Positions 8,462 through 16,231 of a DNA stretch of 64,000 bases are shown here, in pieces. The number at the start of each line of letters is the position of its first letter. Position 1 is the stretch's first letter. The notes below the pieces were generated by a model. It saw only the letters and a list, made by a program, of their open reading frames with translations. It was not told the DNA's origin and did no database searches. The stretch comes from Rhizobium sp. BK399 (GTDB lineage Bacteria > Pseudomonadota > Alphaproteobacteria > Rhizobiales > Rhizobiaceae): contig NZ_JACIAH010000001.1 of the NCBI RefSeq assembly GCF_014194695.1, positions 1,116,001 to 1,180,000 on the forward strand. Reading direction: 5' to 3'. Position numbers and translations under genes: made by a program.

Positions 8462-9240
8462 GCTGCGACCGGCTCCGTCGGAGCCGCCTTGGCGCCGGTC
8501 ATGAAGGCGACGGCGTCCGACATCGTATATTCCTTCGGATTGATGACCGTGAGGCGACGTCCAAGCCGATGGATATGGATGCGGTCGGCAACCTCGAAAA
8601 CGTGTGGCATGTTGTGAGAGATCAGCACGATCGGCAAGCCGCGCGAACGGACGTCGAGGATGAGTTCCAGCACCTTGCGGCTTTCCTTGACGCCAAGAGC
8701 CGCCGTTGGCTCGTCCATGATGACGACCTTCGATCCGAAGGCGGCCGCCCGCGCGACCGCCACACCCTGGCGCTGGCCGCCCGAAAGGGTTTCGACGGCC
8801 TGGTTGATGTTCTGTATGGTCATCAGGCCAAGCTCGGTCAGCTTGTCGCGAGCCCGTTTCTCCATCGCCGGGCGGTCGAGCATGCGGAACCAGCTACCGA
8901 GGATGCCGGGCCTGCGGATCTCGCGACCGAGGAACATATTGTCCGCGATCGACAGCGCCGGCGACAAGGCGAGGTTCTGGTAGACCGTCTCGATGCCGGC
9001 TTCGCGCGCCTCCATCGGCGACTTGAAGTTGACGGTCTTGCCCTCCAGCGTGATCTCGCCTTCATCGGGCGTGATGGCGCCGGAGATCGCCTTGATGAGC
9101 GACGATTTGCCGGCACCGTTGTCGCCGATGACGGCCAGGATCTCGCCTGGGTACAGATCGAAATCGGCATGATCGAGCGCGGTAACGCGTCCGTAGCGCT
9201 TGACCAGACCGCGTGCCGAGAGAAGAGGTTCGTTCGCCAT
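8458..9240 (-). CDS. frcA: Fructose ABC importer ATP-binding protein
   Basis: The energising subunit of a CUT2-type sugar importer at the cytoplasmic face of the inner membrane. Walker A GDNGAGKSS is at residues 39-47, signature ETLSGGQRQGVAVARA, Walker B VVIMDEPTAAL, then the H-loop VLISHN. At 260 residues it has one ATPase domain, where most CUT2 ATPases are about 500 residues with two; the short form is known for FrcA. The ATG at 9240 was chosen because the upstream extension to 9360 reads through the frcC end. It follows frcC with a single-base gap. Confidence 0.95.
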   Translation of the reverse strand: MANEPLLSARGLVKRYGRVTALDHADFDLYPGEILAVIGDNGAGKSSLIKAISGAITPDEGEITLEGKTVNFKSPMEAREAGIETVYQNLALSPALSIADNMFLGREIRRPGILGSWFRMLDRPAMEKRARDKLTELGLMTIQNINQAVETLSGGQRQGVAVARAAAFGSKVVIMDEPTAALGVKESRKVLELILDVRSRGLPIVLISHNMPHVFEVADRIHIHRLGRRLTVINPKEYTMSDAVAFMTGAKAAPTEPVAA

Positions 9241-9241
9241 A

Positions 9242-10306
9242 TTACACCGACACCTTTCTGATCCACTGGTCGATTGCGACTGCGGCGATGATAAGCACGC
9301 CGGTGAGCAACACCTTCCACTGCGGATCGGCGCCGAGCATGTTGAGGCCCATCGAGACAACGCCGACGATCATCGCGCCGAACAGGGTGCCGAGGATCGA
9401 GCCGCGGCCACCGAAGAGCGAGATGCCGCCGATCACGGTTGCCGTGATGGCCTGCAGGTTATAATCCGTCACTGCTGACGAGGGAGAGATCGAGCCATTT
9501 CGGCCGATCGAGACCCAGGCTGCGAAGGCGGCAATCACACCCGAAACCGTATAGACCGTGAGCAGGACGCTCTTCGTCTGGATACCCGAAAGCTTTGCCG
9601 CTTCGGGATCATCACCGACGGCGTAGACGTGGCGCCCCCAAGCGGTGTGGTTGAGGATATACCAGAGCGCAAGGACGAGCAGCACCATGGCAATGACGCC
9701 GAGCGTCAGGACTGCACTGCCGAGCCTGAAGCTGATTGCAAAGAAATGCAGCAACGGCGCCTGCGTGTCGACATCGGTGTCGCGGATCGTTTCGTTGGCG
9801 GAATAGATGAAGTTCGTGGCCATCACGATGTTCCACGTACCGAGCGTCACGATGAACGGCGGCAGCTTCATGAACGCGACGAGGAAGCCGTTCAGTAGAC
9901 CGCAAAGGCCGCCGACCAGCAGGCCGGCCAGCACCGCGATGGGCGTTGGAATGCCATAGGTGATGGCGCAATTGCCCATGATGACGGCCGAAATAACCAT
10001 GATCACGCCGATCGAGAGATCGATGCCCGCTGTGAGAATAACCAGAGTCTGCGCGGCGCCGAGAATACCGACGATGGCTATCTGCTGAAGAATAAGCGTC
10101 AGCGTGTAGGACGAGAAGAAGCGTCCGCCAAGCGCGATCCCGAAGATAATGATCGACAGCACGAGCACGATCAGCGGCACGGCGGCCGGCGTCGAGTGCA
10201 GGAAGTGCTGCGCACGCTTCACAAATGGTACGGCTTGATGCTCGAACGACGCGACATTCTTGTCGCTTCCGTCAAGCACCCGTTCGAAGTCTTGTGCTCC
10301 GGTCAT
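9242..10306 (-). CDS. frcC: Fructose ABC importer permease
   Basis: A 354-residue membrane permease of the BPD_transp_2 family: a cytoplasmic N-terminal stretch of about 45 residues, then eight to ten helices. Visible are the conserved LVILTAGIDLSIGVIM and the coupling region AVGDDPEAAKLSGI. The ATG at 10306 has GGAGGAGAAAC upstream. It forms the channel that pairs with FrcA. The gene lies 150 bp after frcB, with a GC-rich hairpin between them that could set the expression ratio of binding protein to membrane parts. Confidence 0.95.
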   Translation of the reverse strand: MTGAQDFERVLDGSDKNVASFEHQAVPFVKRAQHFLHSTPAAVPLIVLVLSIIIFGIALGGRFFSSYTLTLILQQIAIVGILGAAQTLVILTAGIDLSIGVIMVISAVIMGNCAITYGIPTPIAVLAGLLVGGLCGLLNGFLVAFMKLPPFIVTLGTWNIVMATNFIYSANETIRDTDVDTQAPLLHFFAISFRLGSAVLTLGVIAMVLLVLALWYILNHTAWGRHVYAVGDDPEAAKLSGIQTKSVLLTVYTVSGVIAAFAAWVSIGRNGSISPSSAVTDYNLQAITATVIGGISLFGGRGSILGTLFGAMIVGVVSMGLNMLGADPQWKVLLTGVLIIAAVAIDQWIRKVSV

Positions 10307-10411
10307 TGTTTCTCCTCCGCTTTCGCGCCAAACCGCGCGCGGAAGCCCTGCCCCATATCGCTCCGGTCTTTGTTCGCCGGCTCCCGAGACAACAGCTATG
10401 GTCGGTCGAAA

Positions 10412-10437
10412 CCGGCCGAGGATCAAGCCCCGGCCGG
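10412..10437. other. Intercistronic inverted repeat between frcB and frcC
   Basis: CCGGCC (10412-10417) and GGCCGG (10432-10437) can pair across a 14-nt loop in the 152-bp frcB-frcC gap. Such hairpins after binding-protein genes often protect the upstream message from 3' decay. No U-tract follows, so full termination is unlikely. Confidence 0.45.
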
Positions 10438-10458
10438 CGGTAAGTTATATCGCGGGAT

Positions 10459-11484
10459 TTAGCCCCAGCACTTGTCGGTGCCGACCTTCGTGTCGATCGA
10501 CTCGAGGCCCGAAACCGGCTTGTCGGTCACCAGCGAAACGCCGGTGTCGAAGAAGGACTTGCCTTCGGTCGGCTTCGGCTTTTCACCGCTGTCGGCAAAC
10601 TTCTTGATCGCCTCGATGCCAAGCGACGCCATGAGCAGCGGATACTGCTGCGAGGTAGCGCCGATCACGCCTTCCTTGACCGACTTCACACCCGGGCAAC
10701 CGCCGTCAACCGAGACGATCAGAACGTTCTTTTCCATGCCGACAGCCTTGAGGGCCTGGTAGGCGCCAACAGCAGCCGGCTCGTTGATCGTGTGAATGAC
10801 GTTGATGCTCGGATCCTTCTGCAGAAGGTTTTCCATGGCCTTGCGGCCGCCTTCTTCGTTGCCGTTCGTTACGTCGTGACCGACGATGCGCGCATCGTCT
10901 TCATCGCCGATCTTGTTCGGATCCTTGGTGTCGATGCCGAAGCCCATCATGAAGCCCTGGTCGCGCAGAACGTCGACGGTCGGCTGCGATGGCGTCAGGT
11001 CGAGGAAGCCGACCTTGGCATCCTTTGCCTTGTCGCCGAGCGTTTCCTTCGCCCACTGGCCGATCAGCTTGCCGGCGAGCAGGTTGTCGGTTGCGAAGGT
11101 TGCGTCGGCAGCGTCAGCCGGATCGAGCGGCGTGTCGAGTGCGATGACCAGCAGGCCTGCGTCGCGAGCCTTCTTGACCGAGGGAACGATACCCTTGGTG
11201 TCGGACGCGGTGATCAGGATACCCTTCGCGCCGTCGGCAATGCAGCTTTCGATCGCGGCAACCTGGCTTTCGCTGTCACCATCGATCTTGCCAGCGTAGG
11301 ACTTCAGCGTGACGCCCAGTTCCTTGGCCTTGGCCGTCGCGCCTTCCTTCATCTTCACGAAGAAGGGATTGGTGTCGGTCTTGGTGATGAGGCAGGCCGA
11401 AACGTCAGCTGCCATGGCAGGCGCCGAGAAGGCGACCCCTAGAGCGAGCGCGCCGAGCGCGGCGGAAAGCACTGATTTCTTCAT
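10459..11484 (-). CDS. frcB: Fructose ABC importer periplasmic binding protein
   Basis: A 341-residue substrate-binding protein of the ribose-binding type (periplasmic binding protein-like I). A Sec signal peptide ends at APAMA-A (about residue 24). The mature part shows [53 protein letters not shown] and [16 protein letters not shown], typical of pentose/fructose binders. The ATG at 11484 has GGAGGACTC upstream. It is first in the frc operon and is preceded by a strong promoter and a palindrome, with the ROK regulator gene divergent. Confidence 0.95.
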   Translation of the reverse strand: MKKSVLSAALGALALGVAFSAPAMAADVSACLITKTDTNPFFVKMKEGATAKAKELGVTLKSYAGKIDGDSESQVAAIESCIADGAKGILITASDTKGIVPSVKKARDAGLLVIALDTPLDPADAADATFATDNLLAGKLIGQWAKETLGDKAKDAKVGFLDLTPSQPTVDVLRDQGFMMGFGIDTKDPNKIGDEDDARIVGHDVTNGNEEGGRKAMENLLQKDPSINVIHTINEPAAVGAYQALKAVGMEKNVLIVSVDGGCPGVKSVKEGVIGATSQQYPLLMASLGIEAIKKFADSGEKPKPTEGKSFFDTGVSLVTDKPVSGLESIDTKVGTDKCWG

Positions 11485-11603
11485 TGAGTCCTCCCAGAGA
11501 TTTGCCGACCCGCCCCAGGCGGTGCCGGAATTGACAAGCACAAGAACCGCTGCGGTCTCGCCGGCGGCCTCCCCCAAGCCGTTCCGTGCCGTTGACGATG
11601 GCA

Positions 11604-11632
11604 ATTAAGAGCGAAAGAAATCGCCTTGTCAA
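11604..11632 (-). promoter_or_regulatory. Sigma-70-type promoter of frcBCAK
   Basis: On the minus strand, TTGACA (11632-11627), a 17-bp spacer and CTTAAT (11609-11604) match a vegetative promoter: the -35 is perfect and the -10 is 4 of 6. It lies 120 bp before frcB, leaving a long leader. Confidence 0.7.
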
Positions 11633-11647
11633 TAAATAAATCCAATT

Positions 11648-11660
11648 GAATTATTAATTC
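11648..11660. promoter_or_regulatory. Candidate operator palindrome in frcB-frcR gap
   Basis: GAATTATTAATTC is a 13-bp palindrome with one mismatched centre, in the AT-rich stretch just upstream of the frcB -35 hexamer and before frcR. ROK regulators such as NagC and Mlc bind AT-rich palindromes, so this is the likeliest FrcR site. That assignment is inference. Confidence 0.45.
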
Positions 11661-11715
11661 CGTATGGCATGCTTGGCAAAAATGGAGCATAGACCAAGAG
11701 GCGGGAGGAGCGGCT

Positions 11716-12963
11716 ATGTCGTCTTTGGACGGTCCGGTGCAGACACCGGCCCAACTGCCTATTTTGAGTCCGGCCGGGGGCGCGAACCAGATCAGGGTGC
11801 GCGCTTATAACGAGCGGCTTGTGCTGTCGCTGGTGCGCCTCTACGGCTCCCAGTCGAAGGCGGATATTGCACGTCGAACCGGTCTTTCAGCGCAGACGGT
11901 CTCCGTCATCATGCGGGCACTGGAGAAGGAAGGGCTGCTCTCCCGCGGCGAGCCGGTGCGCGGTCGGGTTGGTCAACCATCGATCCCGATGCGCCTCAAT
12001 CCGGATGCGGTCTACTCGTTCGGCGTAAAAATGGGCCGACGCAGCGCCGACTTGGTGCTGATGGATTTCCTTGGCCAGATCCGCCTGCAACTGCACAAGA
12101 CCTACGCCTATCCGCTGCCCGATACTTTCCTGGACTTCATCACCTCCGGCATCCAAGAGCTCGAAGGCCGGCTCGACGAGAAGCAGCGCAGCCGCATCGC
12201 AGGCATCGGCATTGCCGCCCCGTTCGAACTCTGGAACTGGGAGGAAGAGGTCGGTTCTCCCAAGGGAGCCATGGACGTGTGGCGCGACTTCGATCTCCAT
12301 GCCGAGATTGCTGCGCGCGTTCCCTATCCGGTCTACCTGCAGAACGATGCGACAAGCGCCTGCGGCGCCGAGCTCGTGTTCGGTATCGGCCCCTCCTATC
12401 CCGACTTCGTCTATTTCTTCATCGGCTCCTTCATCGGCGGCGGCATCGTTCTCAATTCTGCGATCTTTTCCGGACGCACCGGCACGGCCGGAGCCATTGG
12501 CCCCCTTCCCGTCCGCGGCAAGAACGGTGAGACGCTGCAGCTGCTGGAGGTCGCCTCGATCTTCGTGCTGGAAAACATGCTGCGCGAACGCGGCATTGAC
12601 CCGCAGCCGCTGTGGTATTCTGCCGACGACTGGATCGATTTCGGCGAGCCGCTCGAAACGTGGATCCAGGACACCGCCAAAGCGCTCGCGCAGGCAATCG
12701 TCGCAGCGGCGTCTATCATCGACTTCAGTGCGGCCGTCATCGACGGCGGCTTTCCCGGATGGGTGCGGGAGCGGATCGTGCAGGCGACGATCCGCGAGGC
12801 GGATCTGCTCGACCTTCAGGGTGTTGTCATGCCTGATATCATCGAGGGAGCGGTTGGCGCCCATGCGCGTGCCATCGGCGGCGCCAGCCTGCCGATCTTC
12901 GCGCGCTACCTCACGGACCAGAACGTTCTATTCAAGGAGGTCGAATATGCTGAAGGGACTTAA
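11716..12963 (+). CDS. frcR: ROK family transcriptional regulator, divergent from fructose operon
   Basis: A 415-residue regulator. A winged helix-turn-helix (SKADIARRTGLSAQTVSVIMRALEKEGLLSRGEPVRGRVGQP, about residues 45-87) is fused to a ROK sugar-kinase-like domain (GIGIAAPFELWNWEE, YLQNDATSACGAELVFG, SFIGGGIVLNSAIFSGRTGTAGAIG). It lies head to head with frcB, as in S. meliloti where the frc regulator sits. The canonical zinc-binding cysteine cluster of ROK proteins is not evident. It probably controls frcBCAK in response to a sugar. Its 3' end overlaps fucU by 17 bp. Confidence 0.88.
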   Translation: MSSLDGPVQTPAQLPILSPAGGANQIRVRAYNERLVLSLVRLYGSQSKADIARRTGLSAQTVSVIMRALEKEGLLSRGEPVRGRVGQPSIPMRLNPDAVYSFGVKMGRRSADLVLMDFLGQIRLQLHKTYAYPLPDTFLDFITSGIQELEGRLDEKQRSRIAGIGIAAPFELWNWEEEVGSPKGAMDVWRDFDLHAEIAARVPYPVYLQNDATSACGAELVFGIGPSYPDFVYFFIGSFIGGGIVLNSAIFSGRTGTAGAIGPLPVRGKNGETLQLLEVASIFVLENMLRERGIDPQPLWYSADDWIDFGEPLETWIQDTAKALAQAIVAAASIIDFSAAVIDGGFPGWVRERIVQATIREADLLDLQGVVMPDIIEGAVGAHARAIGGASLPIFARYLTDQNVLFKEVEYAEGT

Positions 12964-13429
12964 CCCGCTTCTGAGCCCCGAACTGCTTTCGACGCTGCGT
13001 GCCATGGGGCATGGCGACGAGATCGCGATCGTCGACGGCAACTATCCGGGTGTCGAGCATGCGCGGCGGCTGATTCGCCTCGATGGCCATGGCATCGTGC
13101 GCGTTCTCGACGCCGTCTTGAGCGTCCTGCCGATTGACGATTTCGTGCCGGACGCGATCTTCCGCTCCACCGTCAAGGCCGATCGCGACAAACTCGATCC
13201 TGTGCATGAGGAAATGATCGACTGCTGCGCCCGTCACGAGCCGCACCGACAAGTGGTGCCGCTCGTTGGCGCCGACTTTTACAATCGCGTGCGGGCCGCC
13301 CATGCCGTGATCCAGACCAGCGAACCACGGCTTTACGCCAATGTCATTCTGCGCAAGGGTGTCATCTACCCGGAGCAGGTGGGCGACCACGCCGTTGAAA
13401 AGGCAGAGGTCGACCCCTTCACTTACTGA
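12947..13429 (+). CDS. fucU: RbsD/FucU family sugar mutarotase
   Basis: A 160-residue protein that should interconvert alpha and beta anomers of a sugar. The FucU pattern is clear: LLSTLRAMGHGDEIAIVDGNYPG near the N-terminus with the catalytic histidine at residue 22, then VDGNYPGVEHARRLIRLDG and the C-terminal ANVILRKGVI. The ATG at 12947 lies inside the end of frcR, with AAGGAGG at 12934-12940, so it is translationally coupled. Placement beside the fructose importer suggests it readies an imported sugar's ring form for the kinase. FucU rather than RbsD is favoured by the NYPG motif. Confidence 0.88.
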   Translation: MLKGLNPLLSPELLSTLRAMGHGDEIAIVDGNYPGVEHARRLIRLDGHGIVRVLDAVLSVLPIDDFVPDAIFRSTVKADRDKLDPVHEEMIDCCARHEPHRQVVPLVGADFYNRVRAAHAVIQTSEPRLYANVILRKGVIYPEQVGDHAVEKAEVDPFTY

Positions 13430-13432
13430 GCG

Positions 13433-14470
13433 TCAGATCTCGCCCGCCAAAGGCCCCCAGACGTCCGTCAATGCAAAGCCGCCTGGATGCGGATCGAAGG
13501 GGTCGAGCGCGACCTGCGAAAGACCGAAGGTGAACCCGCGACCCGCGATCGTCGGGACAATTGCGGGACGACCAGCAACTTCGGTTTCCGCCAGCAATCC
13601 GACTTCGAACTCCGAGCCGATGATCGAACGCGACTTGAAGACATCCCCGACCTTCGCCTGGCCGCGCGCGTGTCGTGCCGCAAGGTTGGCGGAATTGCCC
13701 GTGCCGCAGGGTGAGCGATCGGCGCGGCCCGGCCACATGGTGGTGCAGGTGCGAACAGTGCCGTCGGCCTCGAGGTCGCGGAACATGACATAGGCAACGC
13801 CAGAGATCGCCGGAATTTCCGGATGGACGACCTCGATGCTGCGATTGATCAGCTCCTTCAGCACCATGCCGGCCTGTACGAGAGCCGCGGCATTGCCCTT
13901 CTCAATTGTCAGATTGATCTGCCCGACATCGACGAGCGCGTAAAAGATACCTCCGTAGCAGATATCGACCTTGATCTTTCCCCAGTGCGGCGTGTCGACG
14001 TCAACGTCGAGTTCCTGCACGAAAGACGGGACCATGGTGAGCTTGACCTTCTCGCAACGCCCATCGCGGCAGGTCGCTGTCGCCTTGACGAGGCCGGCGG
14101 CCGTTTCCAGCGTGACGATGGTTTCCGGCTCCTTCATCTCGACGATGCCGGATTCCAGCAATGCCGTCGTGACGCAAATCGAGTTCGAACCCGAGCTGGC
14201 GTGCGCCTGATCGGGCTGCAGGATGATGAAAGCCGCATCGGCATCCGGATGCTTCGGCGGCAGCAGCAGATTGACGGAGCCGATCGGAGCGCCACGTGGC
14301 TCGAGGCAGAGGAAACGACGGAGTTCCTGACCCTTTGGATCGGTGTTCAGCCAGTTCAGTTGTTCGGCAACCGTATTGCCAGGGATCTTCGGCACGCCGC
14401 CGATTGCGACCTTGCCGATCTCCCCTTCGGCGTGAACATCCAGAAGCTGGATCGTGCGCTTCCATCTCAT
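13433..14470 (-). CDS. Proline racemase superfamily, probable 4-hydroxyproline 2-epimerase (Ser/Cys type)
   Basis: A 345-residue member of the proline racemase family. The second catalytic cysteine is intact at C255 in DRSPCGTGNSA, with the aspartate at 251. The first catalytic position, normally Cys in MCGHG, is Ser93 in the stretch HASSGSNSIC. Ser/Cys pairs are known in a subset of hydroxyproline epimerases, whereas Thr/Cys marks trans-3-hydroxyproline dehydratases, so epimerase or racemase activity is favoured. It is convergent with fucU, four bases apart. No other hydroxyproline catabolic genes are nearby. A palindrome about 70 bp upstream is a likely operator. Confidence 0.85.
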   Translation of the reverse strand: MRWKRTIQLLDVHAEGEIGKVAIGGVPKIPGNTVAEQLNWLNTDPKGQELRRFLCLEPRGAPIGSVNLLLPPKHPDADAAFIILQPDQAHASSGSNSICVTTALLESGIVEMKEPETIVTLETAAGLVKATATCRDGRCEKVKLTMVPSFVQELDVDVDTPHWGKIKVDICYGGIFYALVDVGQINLTIEKGNAAALVQAGMVLKELINRSIEVVHPEIPAISGVAYVMFRDLEADGTVRTCTTMWPGRADRSPCGTGNSANLAARHARGQAKVGDVFKSRSIIGSEFEVGLLAETEVAGRPAIVPTIAGRGFTFGLSQVALDPFDPHPGGFALTDVWGPLAGEI

Positions 14471-14537
14471 CAGTCAACTCCTCTCAAGCATGTCGTATCA
14501 TGTCGGCCGAAGCAGCTTCGGCATCCGCGTCACGTTA

Positions 14538-14556
14538 TCAGCCTGATATATCAGAT
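14538..14556. promoter_or_regulatory. Overlapping palindromes upstream of epimerase gene
   Basis: CTGATATATCAG (14543-14554) is a perfect 12-bp palindrome and it overlaps ATCAGCCTGAT (14538-14548), a second palindrome. The sites lie about 70-85 bp before the epimerase ATG. Short TGATATATCA-type palindromes suit GntR-family regulators, which commonly control hydroxyproline genes. The regulator is not in this window. Confidence 0.5.
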
Positions 14557-14691
14557 CGTCGGCGGTTGCCTATGGGGAATTTTCGTTGATGCGGACTTGC
14601 GGCAGCCCACCGCCCGCTACACGCCAAGCAATGTAGCGCGACGGCGCACGTCTCTGCGAGCGAGAAGCCACGATTTGTCGATGCAGGAGGC

Positions 14692-14816
14692 AAAATAGAA
14701 AAGAGCCCGGTGCGGGAGGAGGTGCACCGGGCTCTTGATCCTGACTGACAACTGGGAGGAGGAGTGTTGTCAGTCCGATGAAGGAGCGCTGGGAGGAGGA
14801 GTGCGCTGCCTTCGAG
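14692..14816 (-). ncRNA. nfeR1: Alpha-r14/NfeR1-type trans-acting sRNA with three anti-Shine-Dalgarno hairpins
   Basis: On the minus strand three stem-loops follow each other: 14813-14780, 14775-14743 and 14736-14701. Each loop displays CCTCCTCCC, complementary to a GGAGG ribosome-binding site. The last stem is a perfect 13-bp GC-rich arm followed by TTTTCTATTTTG, a Rho-independent terminator, which fixes the strand. A -10-like CTATCT (14827-14822) predicts a start near 14815 and a transcript of about 123 nt. Size, three-hairpin plan and loop motif match the rhizobial alpha-r14 family, whose member NfeR1 affects osmoadaptation and nodulation efficiency. The -35 element is not clear. Confidence 0.87.
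14701..14736 (-). terminator. Rho-independent terminator of the alpha-r14 sRNA
   Basis: Perfect 13-bp stem (arms 14701-14713 and 14724-14736), 10-nt loop carrying CCTCCTCCC on the minus strand, followed by a broken U-tract. It doubles as the third anti-Shine-Dalgarno hairpin. Confidence 0.88.
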
Positions 14817-14827
14817 GTAATAGATAG

Positions 14828-15223
14828 CCCATTGTTTCGATCAGGAATAGGGAGATTACCGCAACGCAGCAATGCAAATAACGCATACCTCGCAACTGCA
14901 GTTGGCCTCTTTTTGTGGCATTTTTGATCAACTAGTCAATTTTTTGGGCGAAATACGGCGCTCAATCTGCCGGAATTGCGCGATGAGACGTCAGAATTCC
15001 CATTCGAGGACCGATGAGGGGCCCAGTGACTCGAACTCTCGCCAATTGCTATCACGCCGAATTATGCGAACTAGCCGGGGGAACGTCTACGCTGCGGAAC
15101 GCGAATTGATGTGGAGCTCGACTGCGGTAGTGGGCCAAACGGCGGAGCACCGATACGATCTGTTGTGAGTCGCCCTTCGCCGACGAACCTCGAAAAAGTA
15201 TCACCAGCAATTGAGGAAGCAGT
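14828..15223. other. Gene-free stretch between sRNA and the 15273 gene
   Basis: About 400 bp without a supportable gene. The first 50 bp is the sRNA promoter region; after it comes an AT-richer patch (about 14915-14950). A 98-codon frame on the plus strand (14872-15168) lacks a ribosome-binding site and any recognisable fold. I see no repeats or tRNA here. Confidence 0.5.
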
Positions 15224-15258
15224 GAATGTGAAGGCGGGAGCTATCCCGCCTCACATTC
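15224..15258. terminator. Long hairpin after the 15273 gene
   Basis: Arms GAATGTGA-GGCGGGA and TCCCGCC-TCACATTC pair over 15 bp with one bulge and a 4-nt loop, 15 bp past the stop of the minus-strand gene. The U-tract is poor, so it may stabilise the 3' end as well as terminate. Confidence 0.6.
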
Positions 15259-15272
15259 AGGACGTTACGTCA

Positions 15273-15644
15273 TCAGTAGCCGTTGTCGCAGGGCATGCTG
15301 CCATCACCGTTGGTGCCGCCAAACGTGTTCTGGCAGTAGGTCTGGCGCTGCATGGGTCGCACCGGCTGAGTGCCGATGGAACCTGTCGTACCGCCCTCAA
15401 CACCGAAGGCAGCCAACGGATACCAGTAGCCATCTGGCCCGCGGCGGGTGCCGGCGCGCTCAGTGCGCGAGCCGCGATAGCCGTTGAAATAGCCTGCCCG
15501 CTGCTGATTGTACTGCACCATTTCGACGTTCGAGGCGCTTGGGAGAGGAACCTGCTGCATAGGCGCCGCCTGCACGGGAACAGTTGATGGCAGTAGGAGG
15601 AGCGCTCCGGCTGACAGGGCGAAAGCAATGTTGGACATGTTCAT
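15273..15644 (-). CDS. Small secreted hypothetical protein
   Basis: A 123-residue protein with a clear Sec signal (MNMSNIAFALSAGALLLLPSTVPVQA, cut after residue 26). The mature part has no recognised domain but is rich in Gly, Gln, Tyr and Arg, with NGYRGSRTERAGTRRGPDGYWYPLAAFGVEGG and two cysteines near the C-terminus (TYCQNTFGG, SMPCDNGY). The pattern resembles small exported Rhizobiales proteins of unknown role. The start codon and ribosome-binding site lie inside a perfect 10-bp hairpin, suggesting translational control. Confidence 0.75.
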   Translation of the reverse strand: MNMSNIAFALSAGALLLLPSTVPVQAAPMQQVPLPSASNVEMVQYNQQRAGYFNGYRGSRTERAGTRRGPDGYWYPLAAFGVEGGTTGSIGTQPVRPMQRQTYCQNTFGGTNGDGSMPCDNGY

Positions 15645-15671
15645 GATAAATCCTCCTTCTTGGATTTATCA
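15644..15671 (-). promoter_or_regulatory. Hairpin enclosing the ribosome-binding site of the 15273 gene
   Basis: TGATAAATCC (15644-15653) and GGATTTATCA (15662-15671) form a perfect 10-bp, AT-rich stem with an 8-nt loop. On the minus-strand message the AAGGAGG ribosome-binding site is split between loop and stem, and the stem ends on the A of the start codon. It could act as a simple thermosensor or as a protein or sRNA target. Confidence 0.55.
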
Positions 15672-15811
15672 AAGAAAAATGCGTTCCTGCGTAGCAAAGT
15701 TCCGCGATCACACGCTCCCTCCTGCAGTCGTGATCAGCGGCGATTGCGCGTGAAGCGGGCTGACGCGGCAGGCGCCACAGCGGGCTAGGCGGCAGGCTTC
15801 AGCCAGCGAGC

Positions 15812-16135
15812 TTATCGGCCGTAAATTCGATACCCTTGGCTCGACAGGCAGGTAACATACTGCCGTTGTGCCGCGGCGATCGCGGTCGCTTCCTGCTGGG
15901 CGGGATCGATCGGATAGCGGCCCATTCCGGCGCGCAGCTCGTACTGCTTCTTTGATTCCCGGTACATGAAATTGCTGTCGCCGGTGCAGATGTGATGGGC
16001 AACTGCCGGCAGATTGAGTGGTGGATCGGAAGGCCATGCAACGGGTACAAGTGTCGGCATATTGGCATCGACGCAGCTGGCAAGCGTTGCCATGACCGCG
16101 CACAACGCAAACGCTTGCACCGTATTCCTCAGCAT
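15812..16135 (-). CDS. Small lipoprotein of unknown function
   Basis: A 107-residue protein with a lipoprotein signal: MLRNTVQAFALCAVMATLASC, with a lipobox LASC ending at about Cys21. The mature part contains HHICTGDSNFMYRESKKQYELRAGMGRYPIDPAQQEATAIAAAQRQYVTCLSSQGYRIYGR; its two cysteines (in HHIC and YVTC) may form a disulphide. The ATG at 16135 has GGAGGAAAT upstream; an in-frame ATG at 16171 is less likely. It is followed, on the same strand, by the small secreted protein gene. No family is recognised. Confidence 0.75.
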   Translation of the reverse strand: MLRNTVQAFALCAVMATLASCVDANMPTLVPVAWPSDPPLNLPAVAHHICTGDSNFMYRESKKQYELRAGMGRYPIDPAQQEATAIAAAQRQYVTCLSSQGYRIYGR

Positions 16136-16231
16136 ATTTCCTCCGGCCATGCGCCATGAATCGCTGCCCACGCAGCGCCCATTGCACCATCGCGTCGCAA
16201 TGTTGCGCCAAGCTAGCCAGCCGGCCTCAAT

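Noticed and set aside
14872..15168. 98-codon plus-strand frame beside the sRNA
   Set aside because: It has no ribosome-binding site, no signal or domain, and lies in the sRNA promoter and gap region.
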